Source of the DNA: Alphaproteobacteria bacterium
GTDB lineage: Bacteria; Pseudomonadota; Alphaproteobacteria; Reyranellales; Reyranellaceae
NCBI GenBank assembly: GCA_016870115.1
Contig: VGCH01000002.1
Span: forward strand, 124,001-188,000
Direction of reading: 5' to 3'
DNA: 64,000 bases
Shown piece by piece: positions 43,846 through 51,048 of this stretch. The position numbers and the translations under genes are program-made. Numbering within the stretch: the stretch's first letter is position 1; each line of letters starts with the position of its first letter. The notes under the pieces were generated by a model. The model saw nothing but the letters and a program-made list of their open reading frames with translations. It did no database searches and was not told the DNA's origin.

Positions 43846-44655
43846 ATGACGGGGCAATTCGTGACCATCGAGCGTGGGCTGGGGCCGGATGGCCGGGTCG
43901 CCGTCGTGCGATTCGACCGCAAGGATGGCATCAACGCGCTCAGCCATCGCGCCATGACGGAGCTGCGCGATGCCGCGCGCTCGTTCGACGACGATCTCGA
44001 CACGTCCGTGGTGGTGTTGACCGGTTCGGCCAAAGCCTTTTCCGCCGGCTTCGATCTCAAGGACCCCGACGGGCTGAAGCGCGACGCGCTGCCGATCGGC
44101 GAACGCATCCAGCGCCAACGGCTGGGGCCGAAGATGTGCAAGGCCTGGCAGGAGATGGACCAGGTCACGATCGCCGCGATCGAGGGCCATTGCATCGGCG
44201 GCGGCGCGGCGCTCGTCGTGTCGCTCGACTTCCGCACCTGTGGCCGGTCCGCGCATTTCCGCATTCCCGAGGTCGAGCTCGGCATGAACATGAGCTGGGG
44301 GTCGATCCCGCGCATGCTGGCGCTGATGGGGCCGGCGCGCACCAAGCAGGCGGTGATCCTCGCGTCGGATCGCATCGCGGCGGCGGATGCGCTCGACTGG
44401 GGGCTGGTCGAGAAGGTGACCGAGGACGGGCAGGCGTTCGTCGACGCCTTCGCATTCGCCGAGCGCATCGCGCGTCAGCCGCCGATCCCGGTGCGCATGA
44501 CCAAGAGCTCGGTCAATCGCCTCGCCCATGCCCTCGACGACCTCGCCGCTCACATGGACGCGGATCAGAACGTCCTGACGGGCCTCACCGAGGACTACCG
44601 CGAGGGAACGCAAGCCTTTCGCGAGAAGCGCAAGCCGAAGTTCCGCGGCCGCTGA
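43846..44655 (+). CDS. Crotonase/enoyl-CoA hydratase family protein
   Basis: This 269-residue protein has VAVVRFDRKDGINALSHRAM, the oxyanion segment AFSAGFDLKD, and AIEGHCIGGGAALVVSLDFR with IPEVELGMNMSWGSIPRML, all crotonase-fold features. A Glu is present at a usual catalytic position (PEVELG). It probably hydrates or isomerises an acyl-CoA. The ATG at 43846 follows a GGGGAGACGGAG ribosome site. It converges with the selenoprotein-like gene. Confidence 0.87.
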   Translation: MTGQFVTIERGLGPDGRVAVVRFDRKDGINALSHRAMTELRDAARSFDDDLDTSVVVLTGSAKAFSAGFDLKDPDGLKRDALPIGERIQRQRLGPKMCKAWQEMDQVTIAAIEGHCIGGGAALVVSLDFRTCGRSAHFRIPEVELGMNMSWGSIPRMLALMGPARTKQAVILASDRIAAADALDWGLVEKVTEDGQAFVDAFAFAERIARQPPIPVRMTKSSVNRLAHALDDLAAHMDADQNVLTGLTEDYREGTQAFREKRKPKFRGR

Positions 44656-44668
44656 AAGTCGCGGCCGA

Positions 44669-45862
44669 TCACACCCGGAACGGCGCGGGGACCAGCAAGT
44701 TCTCTGCGATCGGGTGCAGGCTCTTGTCGGCGTTGGCGAGACAGGCGCGCCGGCAGGCGTTGACCAGCGCCCCGGCGGCGGTGCCGCGCCAATACCACTC
44801 ATCGACCTGACGACTCGACGGGCGCGCGCCGGCACCGAGTGCGGCCTCGCCGTAGAAGGCGCGCAGATCGTCGGCGAAGAACTTGAGCGCCAGCACGGGC
44901 GGCATCGGCGGCGCCGGACTCGCGGGCACGTCGCCGGCCTCGAAGGCGGCGAGAAAGCGCGGCCAGGTCGCGGGCCCGCCGGGCAGGAGCCCGATCGTGG
45001 TGCGACCGCTCCGCAGCCTGTGCGCCTGCCAGGCGGGGCCGAGCTCCGCGACTTCGCGCGCGAAGGCGCCGGCGAACGGGCCCGCCGCCGGGTCGGCCGC
45101 GTGGGGCGGTGGCGACCAGCTCGGATCGTCGAGCCGGCCCGGCGCTTCCTCGGCGTGGTCGGCCAGGATCACCGGACCGTCGGTCCGCTCCAGGAGACCC
45201 AGCGCGGCGGTGAGCACGCGAGTCTGGAAGGCCGCATCGTCGGGCTCACCCAGCGGCCGGCCGAGCTGGAACGCAACGGCCAGAGCGCGCGGCGGGCAGA
45301 TCTTCTCGGCGTGAAGCCGGATCAGCGCAACGACCACCGTCGGCAGACCGCGACTCTCGAGCATGTGGGCCAGGGCGCTCACGGCGCGCGTGCAGAAGGG
45401 TCAAACCGGGACAAGCAAGGCGGCGTCGACGGCCTCCTGCCGACACTGGCCCGCGATCCGGTCGGCGGTCTCCTCCATTGCCTTGGGGTCGGTCGAACCC
45501 ATCACAGAATAGTGCGTCTCGGCGAGCCCGCCGATCGTGCCGGCCGATGCCATGTCGGCCAGCCGCCGCAGCGGGTAGACCGTGTCGAGGTCGCGCTGGA
45601 AGCCGCCGCGATCGTAGTTGATCGACACGTGGCTCATCACCAGATCGCCCGCGCCGAGCGTGGCGGGCAGCAGGCGAACCTCGGCCGAGCCGGGTCGGAA
45701 TGGGCTGTCTCCCCGGGGGTGCAGCGCCGCCGACGTCACCACCGCGACCTTGCGGCGCGCGAGCGGCGGGCCCGCGACGAACGGCGTCGCGGCGAAGGTC
45801 GGGCACTCGAGGTCGCGCAGGCGCTGCGCCGTCGCGGGTGGAAGGTCTTCGAGCCGGGCCAT
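44669..45862 (-). CDS. Probable selenoprotein: GrdB/PrdB-like reductase family with in-frame UGA (Sec154)
   Basis: A single reading frame runs from ATG 45862 to 44669, broken only by TGA at 45401-45403. Before it comes the family N-terminal half (RRKVAVVTSAALHPRGDSPF, VMSHVSINYDRGGFQRDLDT, AGTIGGLAETHYSVMGSTD, DAALLVPV). After it, still in frame, comes PFCTRAVSALAHMLESRGLP. The TGA thus occupies the first position of a U-P-F-C motif (residues 154-157), where glycine/sarcosine/betaine/D-proline reductase selenoprotein B relatives carry Sec or Cys. Read through, the protein is 397 residues, including a conserved C-terminal half (GRPLGEPDDAAFQTRV). A candidate stem-loop follows the UGA. It lies seven bases after DUF1289 and is probably in the phaR operon. 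The substrate is unknown. Confidence 0.82.
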
Positions 45863-45869
45863 GTGTCCC

Positions 45870-46052
45870 CTACAGTTTGCGTTGCGGCAGCAACTCCAGC
45901 ACGGCGCGGCGCTGGTCGTCATCCATGATCGACCAGCGGCCGATCTCGTCGATGGTGCGGCGGCAGCCCAGACACAGGTTGCTGCGCGGGTCGAGTTTGC
46001 AGACGCCGATGCAGGGCGAGATCACGCGCGCGCCCGGCTCGGGCTTGCTCAC
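45870..46052 (-). CDS. DUF1289 family cysteine-cluster protein
   Basis: This 60-residue protein has Cys14, Cys18, Cys27 and Cys30 in SPCIGVCKL and LCLGCRRTIDEIGRWS, the DUF1289 signature, which suggests a bound metal or iron-sulfur cluster. Function is unknown. It begins nine bases after phaR and ends seven bases before the selenoprotein candidate, so the three appear to be one operon. Confidence 0.88.
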   Translation of the reverse strand: MSKPEPGARVISPCIGVCKLDPRSNLCLGCRRTIDEIGRWSIMDDDQRRAVLELLPQRKL

Positions 46053-46061
46053 GCCAGCCTC

Positions 46062-46706
46062 TCAGCCCTTGGTGCGGACCAGGGACGCGAGCTGGCCCTG
46101 CAGCTCGTCGAGCTTGCGCTGCAGCTCATCGATCGCCTCGTCGTTTCGGGCGGCGGTCGGCGCGGTCGGCGGGGTCGGGGCCGCGGCGGGTGCTGTCGTG
46201 TTCGGCGGAGTCGTTCCCGGCGGTGGGGCGGCTCCCGGCCGGAACGGCGTGAACAGCCGCATGGCGTTCTCGAACATCGCCATGTTCTGCTTGCCCATCG
46301 ACTCGAACTGCTGGAACGGATTGAAGCCGAAGGCGTTCTGCAGGTAGCGGCGCATCTGGTCCTGGTTGCGCGAGAACTGCTGCATCGACATTTCGAGATA
46401 CTGCGGCACCACTCCCTGGAGGCTGTCGCCATAGAACGAGATCAGCTGGCGCAGGAATGAGATCGGCAGCAGGTGTTGGCCCTTGCCCTCTTCCTCGAAG
46501 ATGATCTGCGTCAGCACTGACCGCGTGATCTCTTCGCCGGTCTTGGCGTCGAACACGGCGAAGTCGGTCTTGTCCTTCACCATCTGCGCGAGATGGTCGA
46601 GCGTCACATAGGCGGAGGTCGCCGTGTTGTAGAGGCGCCGGTTGGCGTATTTCTTGATGACCACCGGTGGGACCCGGGTCGCGCCTTCGCTAGCCTGATC
46701 GGCCAT
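46062..46706 (-). CDS. phaR: Polyhydroxyalkanoate synthesis repressor PhaR
   Basis: This 214-residue protein has the PhaR DNA-binding domain KKYANRRLYNTATSAYVTLD, MVKDKTDFAVFDAKTGEEIT and LTQIIFEEE, then the PHB accumulation regulatory segments around LLPISFLRQLISFYGDSLQG. The Pro/Ala tail and a final short helix (LQRKLDELQGQLASL) are typical. PhaR binds PHA granules and represses phasin and PHA genes until granules form. It is divergent from the PHA-synthase-like pair. A plausible operator lies at the phaA start. Confidence 0.95.
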   Translation of the reverse strand: MADQASEGATRVPPVVIKKYANRRLYNTATSAYVTLDHLAQMVKDKTDFAVFDAKTGEEITRSVLTQIIFEEEGKGQHLLPISFLRQLISFYGDSLQGVVPQYLEMSMQQFSRNQDQMRRYLQNAFGFNPFQQFESMGKQNMAMFENAMRLFTPFRPGAAPPPGTTPPNTTAPAAAPTPPTAPTAARNDEAIDELQRKLDELQGQLASLVRTKG

Positions 46707-46862
46707 CCCGCCTCGCTGTTGCCGCCCCGCGCGCGGGTAAACGGCCGTTCATGGACTGACGGCAACCTTACCGCTGATACCGCAGTGCGGCAAGAAGCCC
46801 CTCGCGGCTGCGAAAGAGCGTGTTGAGCGCGCGCCGCACGCGCGCCGCGCTATAGTGCGGCC

Positions 46863-47201
46863 ATGACCGCCGATCGCGACGACCAAAACGCCGAGTTCGA
46901 CCGTCTGGCTCGGCGCTATCTCGATCTCTGGAGCGGACAGCTCGGGGGTCTGGCCGGCGACCGTGCGCTCACCGACCAGATCGCCCGGCTTCTCGCGGTC
47001 GCGAACGCCCAGGTCGCGAGCCTGATGCCGAGTGCCCCGCCCCCCGCCGCCGGAGCGTCCCATGATCCCGCCGCCGCGTCTCGGACCTCGCCCACTTCCC
47101 CTGCATCTGGGGACGGCGCTGTCGGGCTGGACGAGCTGCGAAGCCGCCTGGCCGCTCTTGAGGCGCGAGTCCGCGCACTCGAAGGCGGGCGAGGGGGCTG
47201 A
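46863..47201 (+). CDS. Small protein preceding the PHA-synthase-like gene, C-terminal coiled coil
   Basis: This 112-residue protein starts EFDRLARRYLDLWSGQLGGL, which resembles N-terminal parts of small proteins encoded beside PHA synthases, passes through an Ala/Pro linker, and ends with the heptad-like LDELRSRLAALEARVRALEG. Its last 140 bases overlap the next gene in another frame. Its position and coiled coil suggest an accessory or granule-associated partner, perhaps PhaE-like, but this is inference. Confidence 0.6.
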   Translation: MTADRDDQNAEFDRLARRYLDLWSGQLGGLAGDRALTDQIARLLAVANAQVASLMPSAPPPAAGASHDPAAASRTSPTSPASGDGAVGLDELRSRLAALEARVRALEGGRGG

Positions 47202-48330
47202 TCCTTTCGCCGCTCTGCTCGCGGAGATCGATGCGGTCGCGCGGGGCGCGCCCACCGGTACCTTCGAGAGGGCGCTGAAGCGCGAGATCGCACGGCGCAT
47301 GGACCGGCTGGCTGCCGGCGTTCTCGCCTATCGCCAGCACAAGGTGCGGCGCACGCTCGCGGAGCCACCGGTCGTCTGGAGCGAGGGCGGCACGCGGCTG
47401 CTGGACTACGGCGCCACCGATCGATCGGCGCGTCGGCGCGGCGCGCGCGCCGTGCTCGTTGTGCCCTCGCTCATCAATCGCTGGCAGGTGCTCGATCTCG
47501 CGCCCGGGAAGAGCCTGCTGCGTGCCATGGCTGCGTCGGGGCTGCGGCCCTACCTCGTCGACTGGGGCGATCCCGGAGCGATCGAACGCGGCTACGACGC
47601 GGCCGGCTATGTCGGTCGCTTGGAGCGCGCCCTCAGTTTCGTTGCCCGTCGCGCGCGGCGGGCGCCCGCCGTCATGGGCTACTGCATGGGTGGCACGCTG
47701 GCCGTCGGGCTGGCGGCCCGCCGACCGCGCGGCGTCGCGGCCCTCGCTCTCCTCGCTGCACCTTGGGACTTCCACGCGGATCGCACCGGACAGGCGTTTC
47801 TCGTTTCTTCGGGGCCGCTGCTTGCGCGTCTCGCGCAACAGCTGGGCGAATTGCCGCTCGATGTGCTGAACACGCTCTTCTGGTCGCTCGATCCCTGGCT
47901 TGCGGAGAAGAAGTTCGCGCGCTTCGCCGGCATGGATCCGGAAAGCGACGCGGCACGCGATTTCGTGCTGCTCGAGGACTGGCTGAACGAAGGTCCCGCG
48001 CTCGCTGGTCCGACCGCGCGCGACTGCCTGATCGATTGGTACGGCGCCAACCTGCCCGGCGCGGGCGATTGGACCGTCGCGAAGACCCGCGTGACACCGG
48101 CGAAACTCAAGATGCCGGCACTGGTGCTGATCCCCTCGGGCGATCGCATCGTGCCGCCAGGATCCGCGGCCGCGCTGACCGAGCCCGGTCGCGGCCTCGC
48201 CAACGCCACCCGGCGTGACTTGCCGCTCGGCCATATCGGCATGGTCGTGAGCGGCCGCGCCCGCGATCTCTGCTGGGAGCCGCTGATCGCGTGGCTGCAG
48301 GAGAATCCGGTGCGACGGGCGCGCGCATGA
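47062..48330 (+). CDS. PHA synthase (PhaC)-like alpha/beta hydrolase
   Basis: This 422-residue protein has the lipase-like box GYCMGGTLAVG with the nucleophilic Cys typical of PHA synthases in place of Ser, VVPSLINRWQVLDLAPGKSL, YLVDWGDPGAIERGY, and the Asp/His region LIPSGDRIVPPGSA and LPLGHIGMVVSG. It would polymerise hydroxyacyl-CoA into PHA; class III-like or a divergent PhaC relative are both possible. The N-terminus RLGPRPLPLHLGTALSGW is conserved in relatives as I recall, supporting the ATG at 47062 despite the overlap. The following LytTR gene overlaps its stop by ATGA. Confidence 0.8.
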   Translation: MIPPPRLGPRPLPLHLGTALSGWTSCEAAWPLLRRESAHSKAGEGADPFAALLAEIDAVARGAPTGTFERALKREIARRMDRLAAGVLAYRQHKVRRTLAEPPVVWSEGGTRLLDYGATDRSARRRGARAVLVVPSLINRWQVLDLAPGKSLLRAMAASGLRPYLVDWGDPGAIERGYDAAGYVGRLERALSFVARRARRAPAVMGYCMGGTLAVGLAARRPRGVAALALLAAPWDFHADRTGQAFLVSSGPLLARLAQQLGELPLDVLNTLFWSLDPWLAEKKFARFAGMDPESDAARDFVLLEDWLNEGPALAGPTARDCLIDWYGANLPGAGDWTVAKTRVTPAKLKMPALVLIPSGDRIVPPGSAAALTEPGRGLANATRRDLPLGHIGMVVSGRARDLCWEPLIAWLQENPVRRARA

Positions 48331-49145
48331 CTCTTTCCGACCGCTTCGACTGGCGACACGTTGCGGTATGGACCGGGCTGCTCGCGATCTCGCTGTTCGC
48401 GCATACCCAAACCGAGGTGGCGAACGCGGCGCATCGCGGCGCCGATGTGACCTGGTCCCGTCACTTTACGTTGGAGCTGACGAGCCACCTGGTCGTGGGC
48501 GCACTCCTGCCGGCGATCTATCTCCTGCATCGGCGTTGGCCACTCGCGGGCGGCTGGCGGCACCTCGCTCTCCATGCGGCCGCGATGCTGCCATTCACGC
48601 TGTTGCACACGCTCGGCATGGCGGCGCTGCGATTGCTCTGGTTCAACGCCGTATTGGGCGAGGCCTACAGCTTTCCCGTCACTCTTGGGCGACTTGGCTA
48701 CGAGTTCGCCAAGGACATCGTGAACTACGGTATGCTCTCGGCCGGCGTGATGGCGATGCGCCATGTCTTCGCGCGCGCGGCGGCGGTTGCCCCCGCGCCG
48801 TCGGCGGCACGCCCGGAGCGCTTCGCCGTCCGGCGGCGCGACCGCGAGATCATGGTCGAGGTGGCCGACATCGACTGGATCGAGGCCGCCGGCAACTATG
48901 CGATCCTGCATGTCGGCGGCGAGCGGCTGGAGATCCGCTCCTCGCTCTCGCGGCTCGAAACTGAACTCGACCCCACGCGCTTCGTTCGGGTCCACAAGTC
49001 ACATCTGGTGAATGTGACGCGCGTGGTCGAAGTCACCCCCTGGATGAGTGGTGACTGGCGGATCAAGCTCAAGGACGGCGCCGAGCTGAACCTCAGCCGC
49101 CGCTACCGGGCGCGATTCGAGGCGGCCGTGCCCGTTCGGTCCTGA
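48327..49145 (+). CDS. Membrane-bound LytTR-family transcriptional regulator
   Basis: This 272-residue protein has four hydrophobic helices in the first 145 residues (VAVWTGLLAISLFAH, HLVVGALLPAIYLLH, LHAAAMLPFTLLHTLGMA, IVNYGMLSAGVMAM). A C-terminal LytTR DNA-binding domain follows (about 165-262; WIEAAGNYAILHVGGERLEI, RFVRVHKSHLVNVTRVVEV, LNLSRRYRARFE). It lacks a receiver domain, so membrane sensing is likely. It is coupled to the upstream gene by ATGA and is followed by an acyltransferase gene, with three 21-bp-phased repeats in the gap that look like its binding sites. Confidence 0.88.
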   Translation: MTLSDRFDWRHVAVWTGLLAISLFAHTQTEVANAAHRGADVTWSRHFTLELTSHLVVGALLPAIYLLHRRWPLAGGWRHLALHAAAMLPFTLLHTLGMAALRLLWFNAVLGEAYSFPVTLGRLGYEFAKDIVNYGMLSAGVMAMRHVFARAAAVAPAPSAARPERFAVRRRDREIMVEVADIDWIEAAGNYAILHVGGERLEIRSSLSRLETELDPTRFVRVHKSHLVNVTRVVEVTPWMSGDWRIKLKDGAELNLSRRYRARFEAAVPVRS

Positions 49146-49146
49146 C

Positions 49147-49197
49147 CGAACGTCCCGGCCGGCACGCCGGTCGTCCCGCCGGGCTCGCCGGTCGTCA
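49147..49197 (+). promoter_or_regulatory. Three 9-bp direct repeats at 21-bp period, candidate LytTR operator
   Basis: CCGAACGTC (49147-49155), CCGGTCGTC (49168-49176) and CCGGTCGTC (49189-49197) recur exactly every 21 bases; the last two extend to CGCCGGTCGTC. LytTR regulators such as AgrA and ComE bind 9-bp direct repeats separated by about 12 bases, so the spacing fits. The array begins right after the LytTR stop codon and precedes the acyltransferase ATG by 66 bases. The first repeat overlaps a CGTTCGGT/ACCGAACG hairpin (49133-49153). Confidence 0.6.
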
Positions 49198-49262
49198 CAT
49201 TTGCTCAAGATTTCAACGGGTTGAGCGGTAGGTCGCCGGGGTCACGAACCCGGAGCGTTCCG

Positions 49263-50402
49263 ATGTCTACCCCGCCTGCCGATGCCCGCCGCGCCGATCT
49301 CGATTGGCTGCGCGTTCTCGCGTTCGCCCTGCTGATCCTCTACCACGCCGGCATGCCCTGGTCGGGATGGGGCTGGCACATCGAGGCGGAAGAGCCGCTC
49401 GATGCGCTGCGGGCCGTGATGCGATTCATGAACCGCTGGCGCATGCCGCTCATCTTTCTGGTGTCGGGCGCGGCGATCGCGCTGGCGCTCGGGCAACGCT
49501 CGCCGCTCGAGTTCGTCCGCGACCGGATGCACCGGCTCTTGCTGCCGCTGCTCTTCGGCATGGTTGTGCTGGTACCCCCGCAGGTCTGGGTCGAACGCCG
49601 CTATCGCGGTCAGTTCGCCGGATCGTTCGTCGAGTTCCTGCCGCGCGCGTTCGACGGCGTCTATCCGGCCGGCAACCTCAGTTGGCACCATCTCTGGTTC
49701 CTCGCCTATGTGCTGGTGCTGACGCTCATCCTGCTTCCGTTCTTCGTTTGGGCGCGCTCGCCTGCCGGTGCGGCGCGGCTCGACGCGCTGGCGGACCTGT
49801 CAGCGCGCTTCCGACTTTCCTGGATGCTGGCGTTGCCGGTGGCCGCGACGCTGTTGTGGCTCCAGCCACTCAGCTCCAATCCCAATGGCCTGATCGGCGA
49901 TTGGTTCGGCCTTGCCTACTATGGCCTCTTCCTGCTGTTCGGTGCCGTCGTCTTCCGCGCGCCGCGCTGGCTGGATGCGCTGGCCCGCGATCGCTGGTTC
50001 GCGCTGGCGGTGGGTGTCGCCACATGGACGGCGCTGAACCTGATCTTCATTCGGGGCGAGGTGCGCCCGCGAATCGCGGCCGATGAGCGTCTGTGGTTTG
50101 TGCTGGTGCAGGCAATCAACACTGTCGCGTGGCTGCTGACGATCCTGGGCTTCGCGCGTCGGTACCTGGTGGCGCGACCGCCGTTCCTCGCGGCCGCGAC
50201 CGAGGCAGTGTACCCGTTCTACATGCTGCACCAGACCATCACGGTCCTGGTGGCGTGGGGTGTTCTCGCCCTGGGAATCGCTCCTGCGGCCGGCTATCTG
50301 GTCACGGTTTTTGCGACGTTTGCCGGTAGCGCCGCGCTCTATCTTCTGCTCATCCGAAGCCGTCGATGGCTGCGTCCGCTGTTCGGCATGAAGCCGGCGT
50401 GA
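49263..50402 (+). CDS. Acyltransferase 3 family membrane protein (OpgC/MdoC-like)
   Basis: This 379-residue integral membrane protein has about ten helices and the acyltransferase-3 features DLDWLRVLAFALLILYHAGM (with the catalytic His), FMNRWRMPLIFLVSGAAIAL, FVRDRMHRLLLPLLFGM and NLSWHHLWFLAYVLVL. Such enzymes O-acylate sugars or glucans at the membrane. LytTR-acyltransferase pairs are recurrent, and the phased repeats upstream suggest direct control by its neighbour. It converges on the GNAT gene with three bases between. Confidence 0.87.
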   Translation: MSTPPADARRADLDWLRVLAFALLILYHAGMPWSGWGWHIEAEEPLDALRAVMRFMNRWRMPLIFLVSGAAIALALGQRSPLEFVRDRMHRLLLPLLFGMVVLVPPQVWVERRYRGQFAGSFVEFLPRAFDGVYPAGNLSWHHLWFLAYVLVLTLILLPFFVWARSPAGAARLDALADLSARFRLSWMLALPVAATLLWLQPLSSNPNGLIGDWFGLAYYGLFLLFGAVVFRAPRWLDALARDRWFALAVGVATWTALNLIFIRGEVRPRIAADERLWFVLVQAINTVAWLLTILGFARRYLVARPPFLAAATEAVYPFYMLHQTITVLVAWGVLALGIAPAAGYLVTVFATFAGSAALYLLLIRSRRWLRPLFGMKPA

Positions 50403-50405
50403 TGA

Positions 50406-50933
50406 TCAAGCCCGACGCTTGGCGTAGAGCAGGATCGTCGTGCCCCGGTCCGTCACGATCTCGCGCTCGCGGGTCATGCCGAACTTCTCAAGCGAGCGTT
50501 GCCCGGCCGAATTTGTGGATCGCGTGATCGCGACGATGCGATCCAGTCCCACCACCTCGAAGCCGAAGCGCAGCGCGGCCGCACCCAGCTCGGGGCCATA
50601 GCCCTGCCCCTGCGCCTCCGGCGTGAAGGCGGCGCGCAGCGCGATGCCGTGGCCGGCATCGTGCACCCAGAGGCCCCCAATCCCGAGAAACCGTCCGTCT
50701 TCACGCGCGCTCAGGAACCAGGTGCCGAAACCCAGCGCCGGCCAGCCCGCGGCATAGTCGCGAACCAGCGCGTCGCTGGCCGCGCGATCGAGCGGCCCGT
50801 GTTTCAGAAGGCTCATGACCCGCGCGTCGGCGTGAAACGGCGCGAGCACCTCGGCGTCGCTTTCCAGGATCGGCCGCATCGCCATGCGAGCGGTCAGGAT
50901 CGTGCCGCGGTCGGCGGGTGCGTCCGGGGTCAT
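50406..50933 (-). CDS. GNAT family N-acetyltransferase
   Basis: This 175-residue protein begins with [19 protein letters not shown] and contains the acetyl-CoA-binding region [20 protein letters not shown] and [19 protein letters not shown], as in RimJ/RimL-like GNAT enzymes. The acceptor is unknown. ATG 50931-50933 gives the family start; the longer frame reads into the phaA promoter region. It is divergent from phaA. Confidence 0.87.
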   Translation of the reverse strand: MTPDAPADRGTILTARMAMRPILESDAEVLAPFHADARVMSLLKHGPLDRAASDALVRDYAAGWPALGFGTWFLSAREDGRFLGIGGLWVHDAGHGIALRAAFTPEAQGQGYGPELGAAALRFGFEVVGLDRIVAITRSTNSAGQRSLEKFGMTREREIVTDRGTTILLYAKRRA

Positions 50934-50951
50934 CGGAAAGGCGGCCGGTCC

Positions 50952-51003
50952 TTGCTCGCAGCTGGAGCCGGAGCCTATAACACGCCGTCTTGTGCACTGC
51001 ACA
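50952..51003 (+). promoter_or_regulatory. phaA promoter with a palindromic PhaR-type operator
   Basis: TTGCTC (50952-50957), 18 bases, TATAAC (50976-50981) place transcription start near 50988. Immediately after lies TGTGCA-C-TGCACA (50991-51003), a perfect palindrome containing TGC-N3-GCA, the core of the CTGC-N3-GCAG site reported for PhaR in Rhodobacter/Paracoccus. A repressor bound there would block the start site. phaR itself lies 4 kb away. Confidence 0.6.
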
Positions 51004-51048
51004 CACGGCGCGACGGGTCGGCCCGGCGCACCGCCAAAGGAGGATTCG

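Noticed and set aside
45383-45403. Treating the TGA in the GrdB-like gene as a plain stop with a new GTG start at 45380-45382
   Set aside because: The PFC motif that completes the conserved active site lies between the TGA and that GTG, there is no ribosome site, and both halves belong to one known family.
46780-46790. CCGCA-G-TGCGG palindrome between phaR and the small PHA gene as a PhaR operator
   Set aside because: It lacks the TGC-N3-GCA core and no clear promoter could be placed beside it, so it was left out of the regulatory calls.
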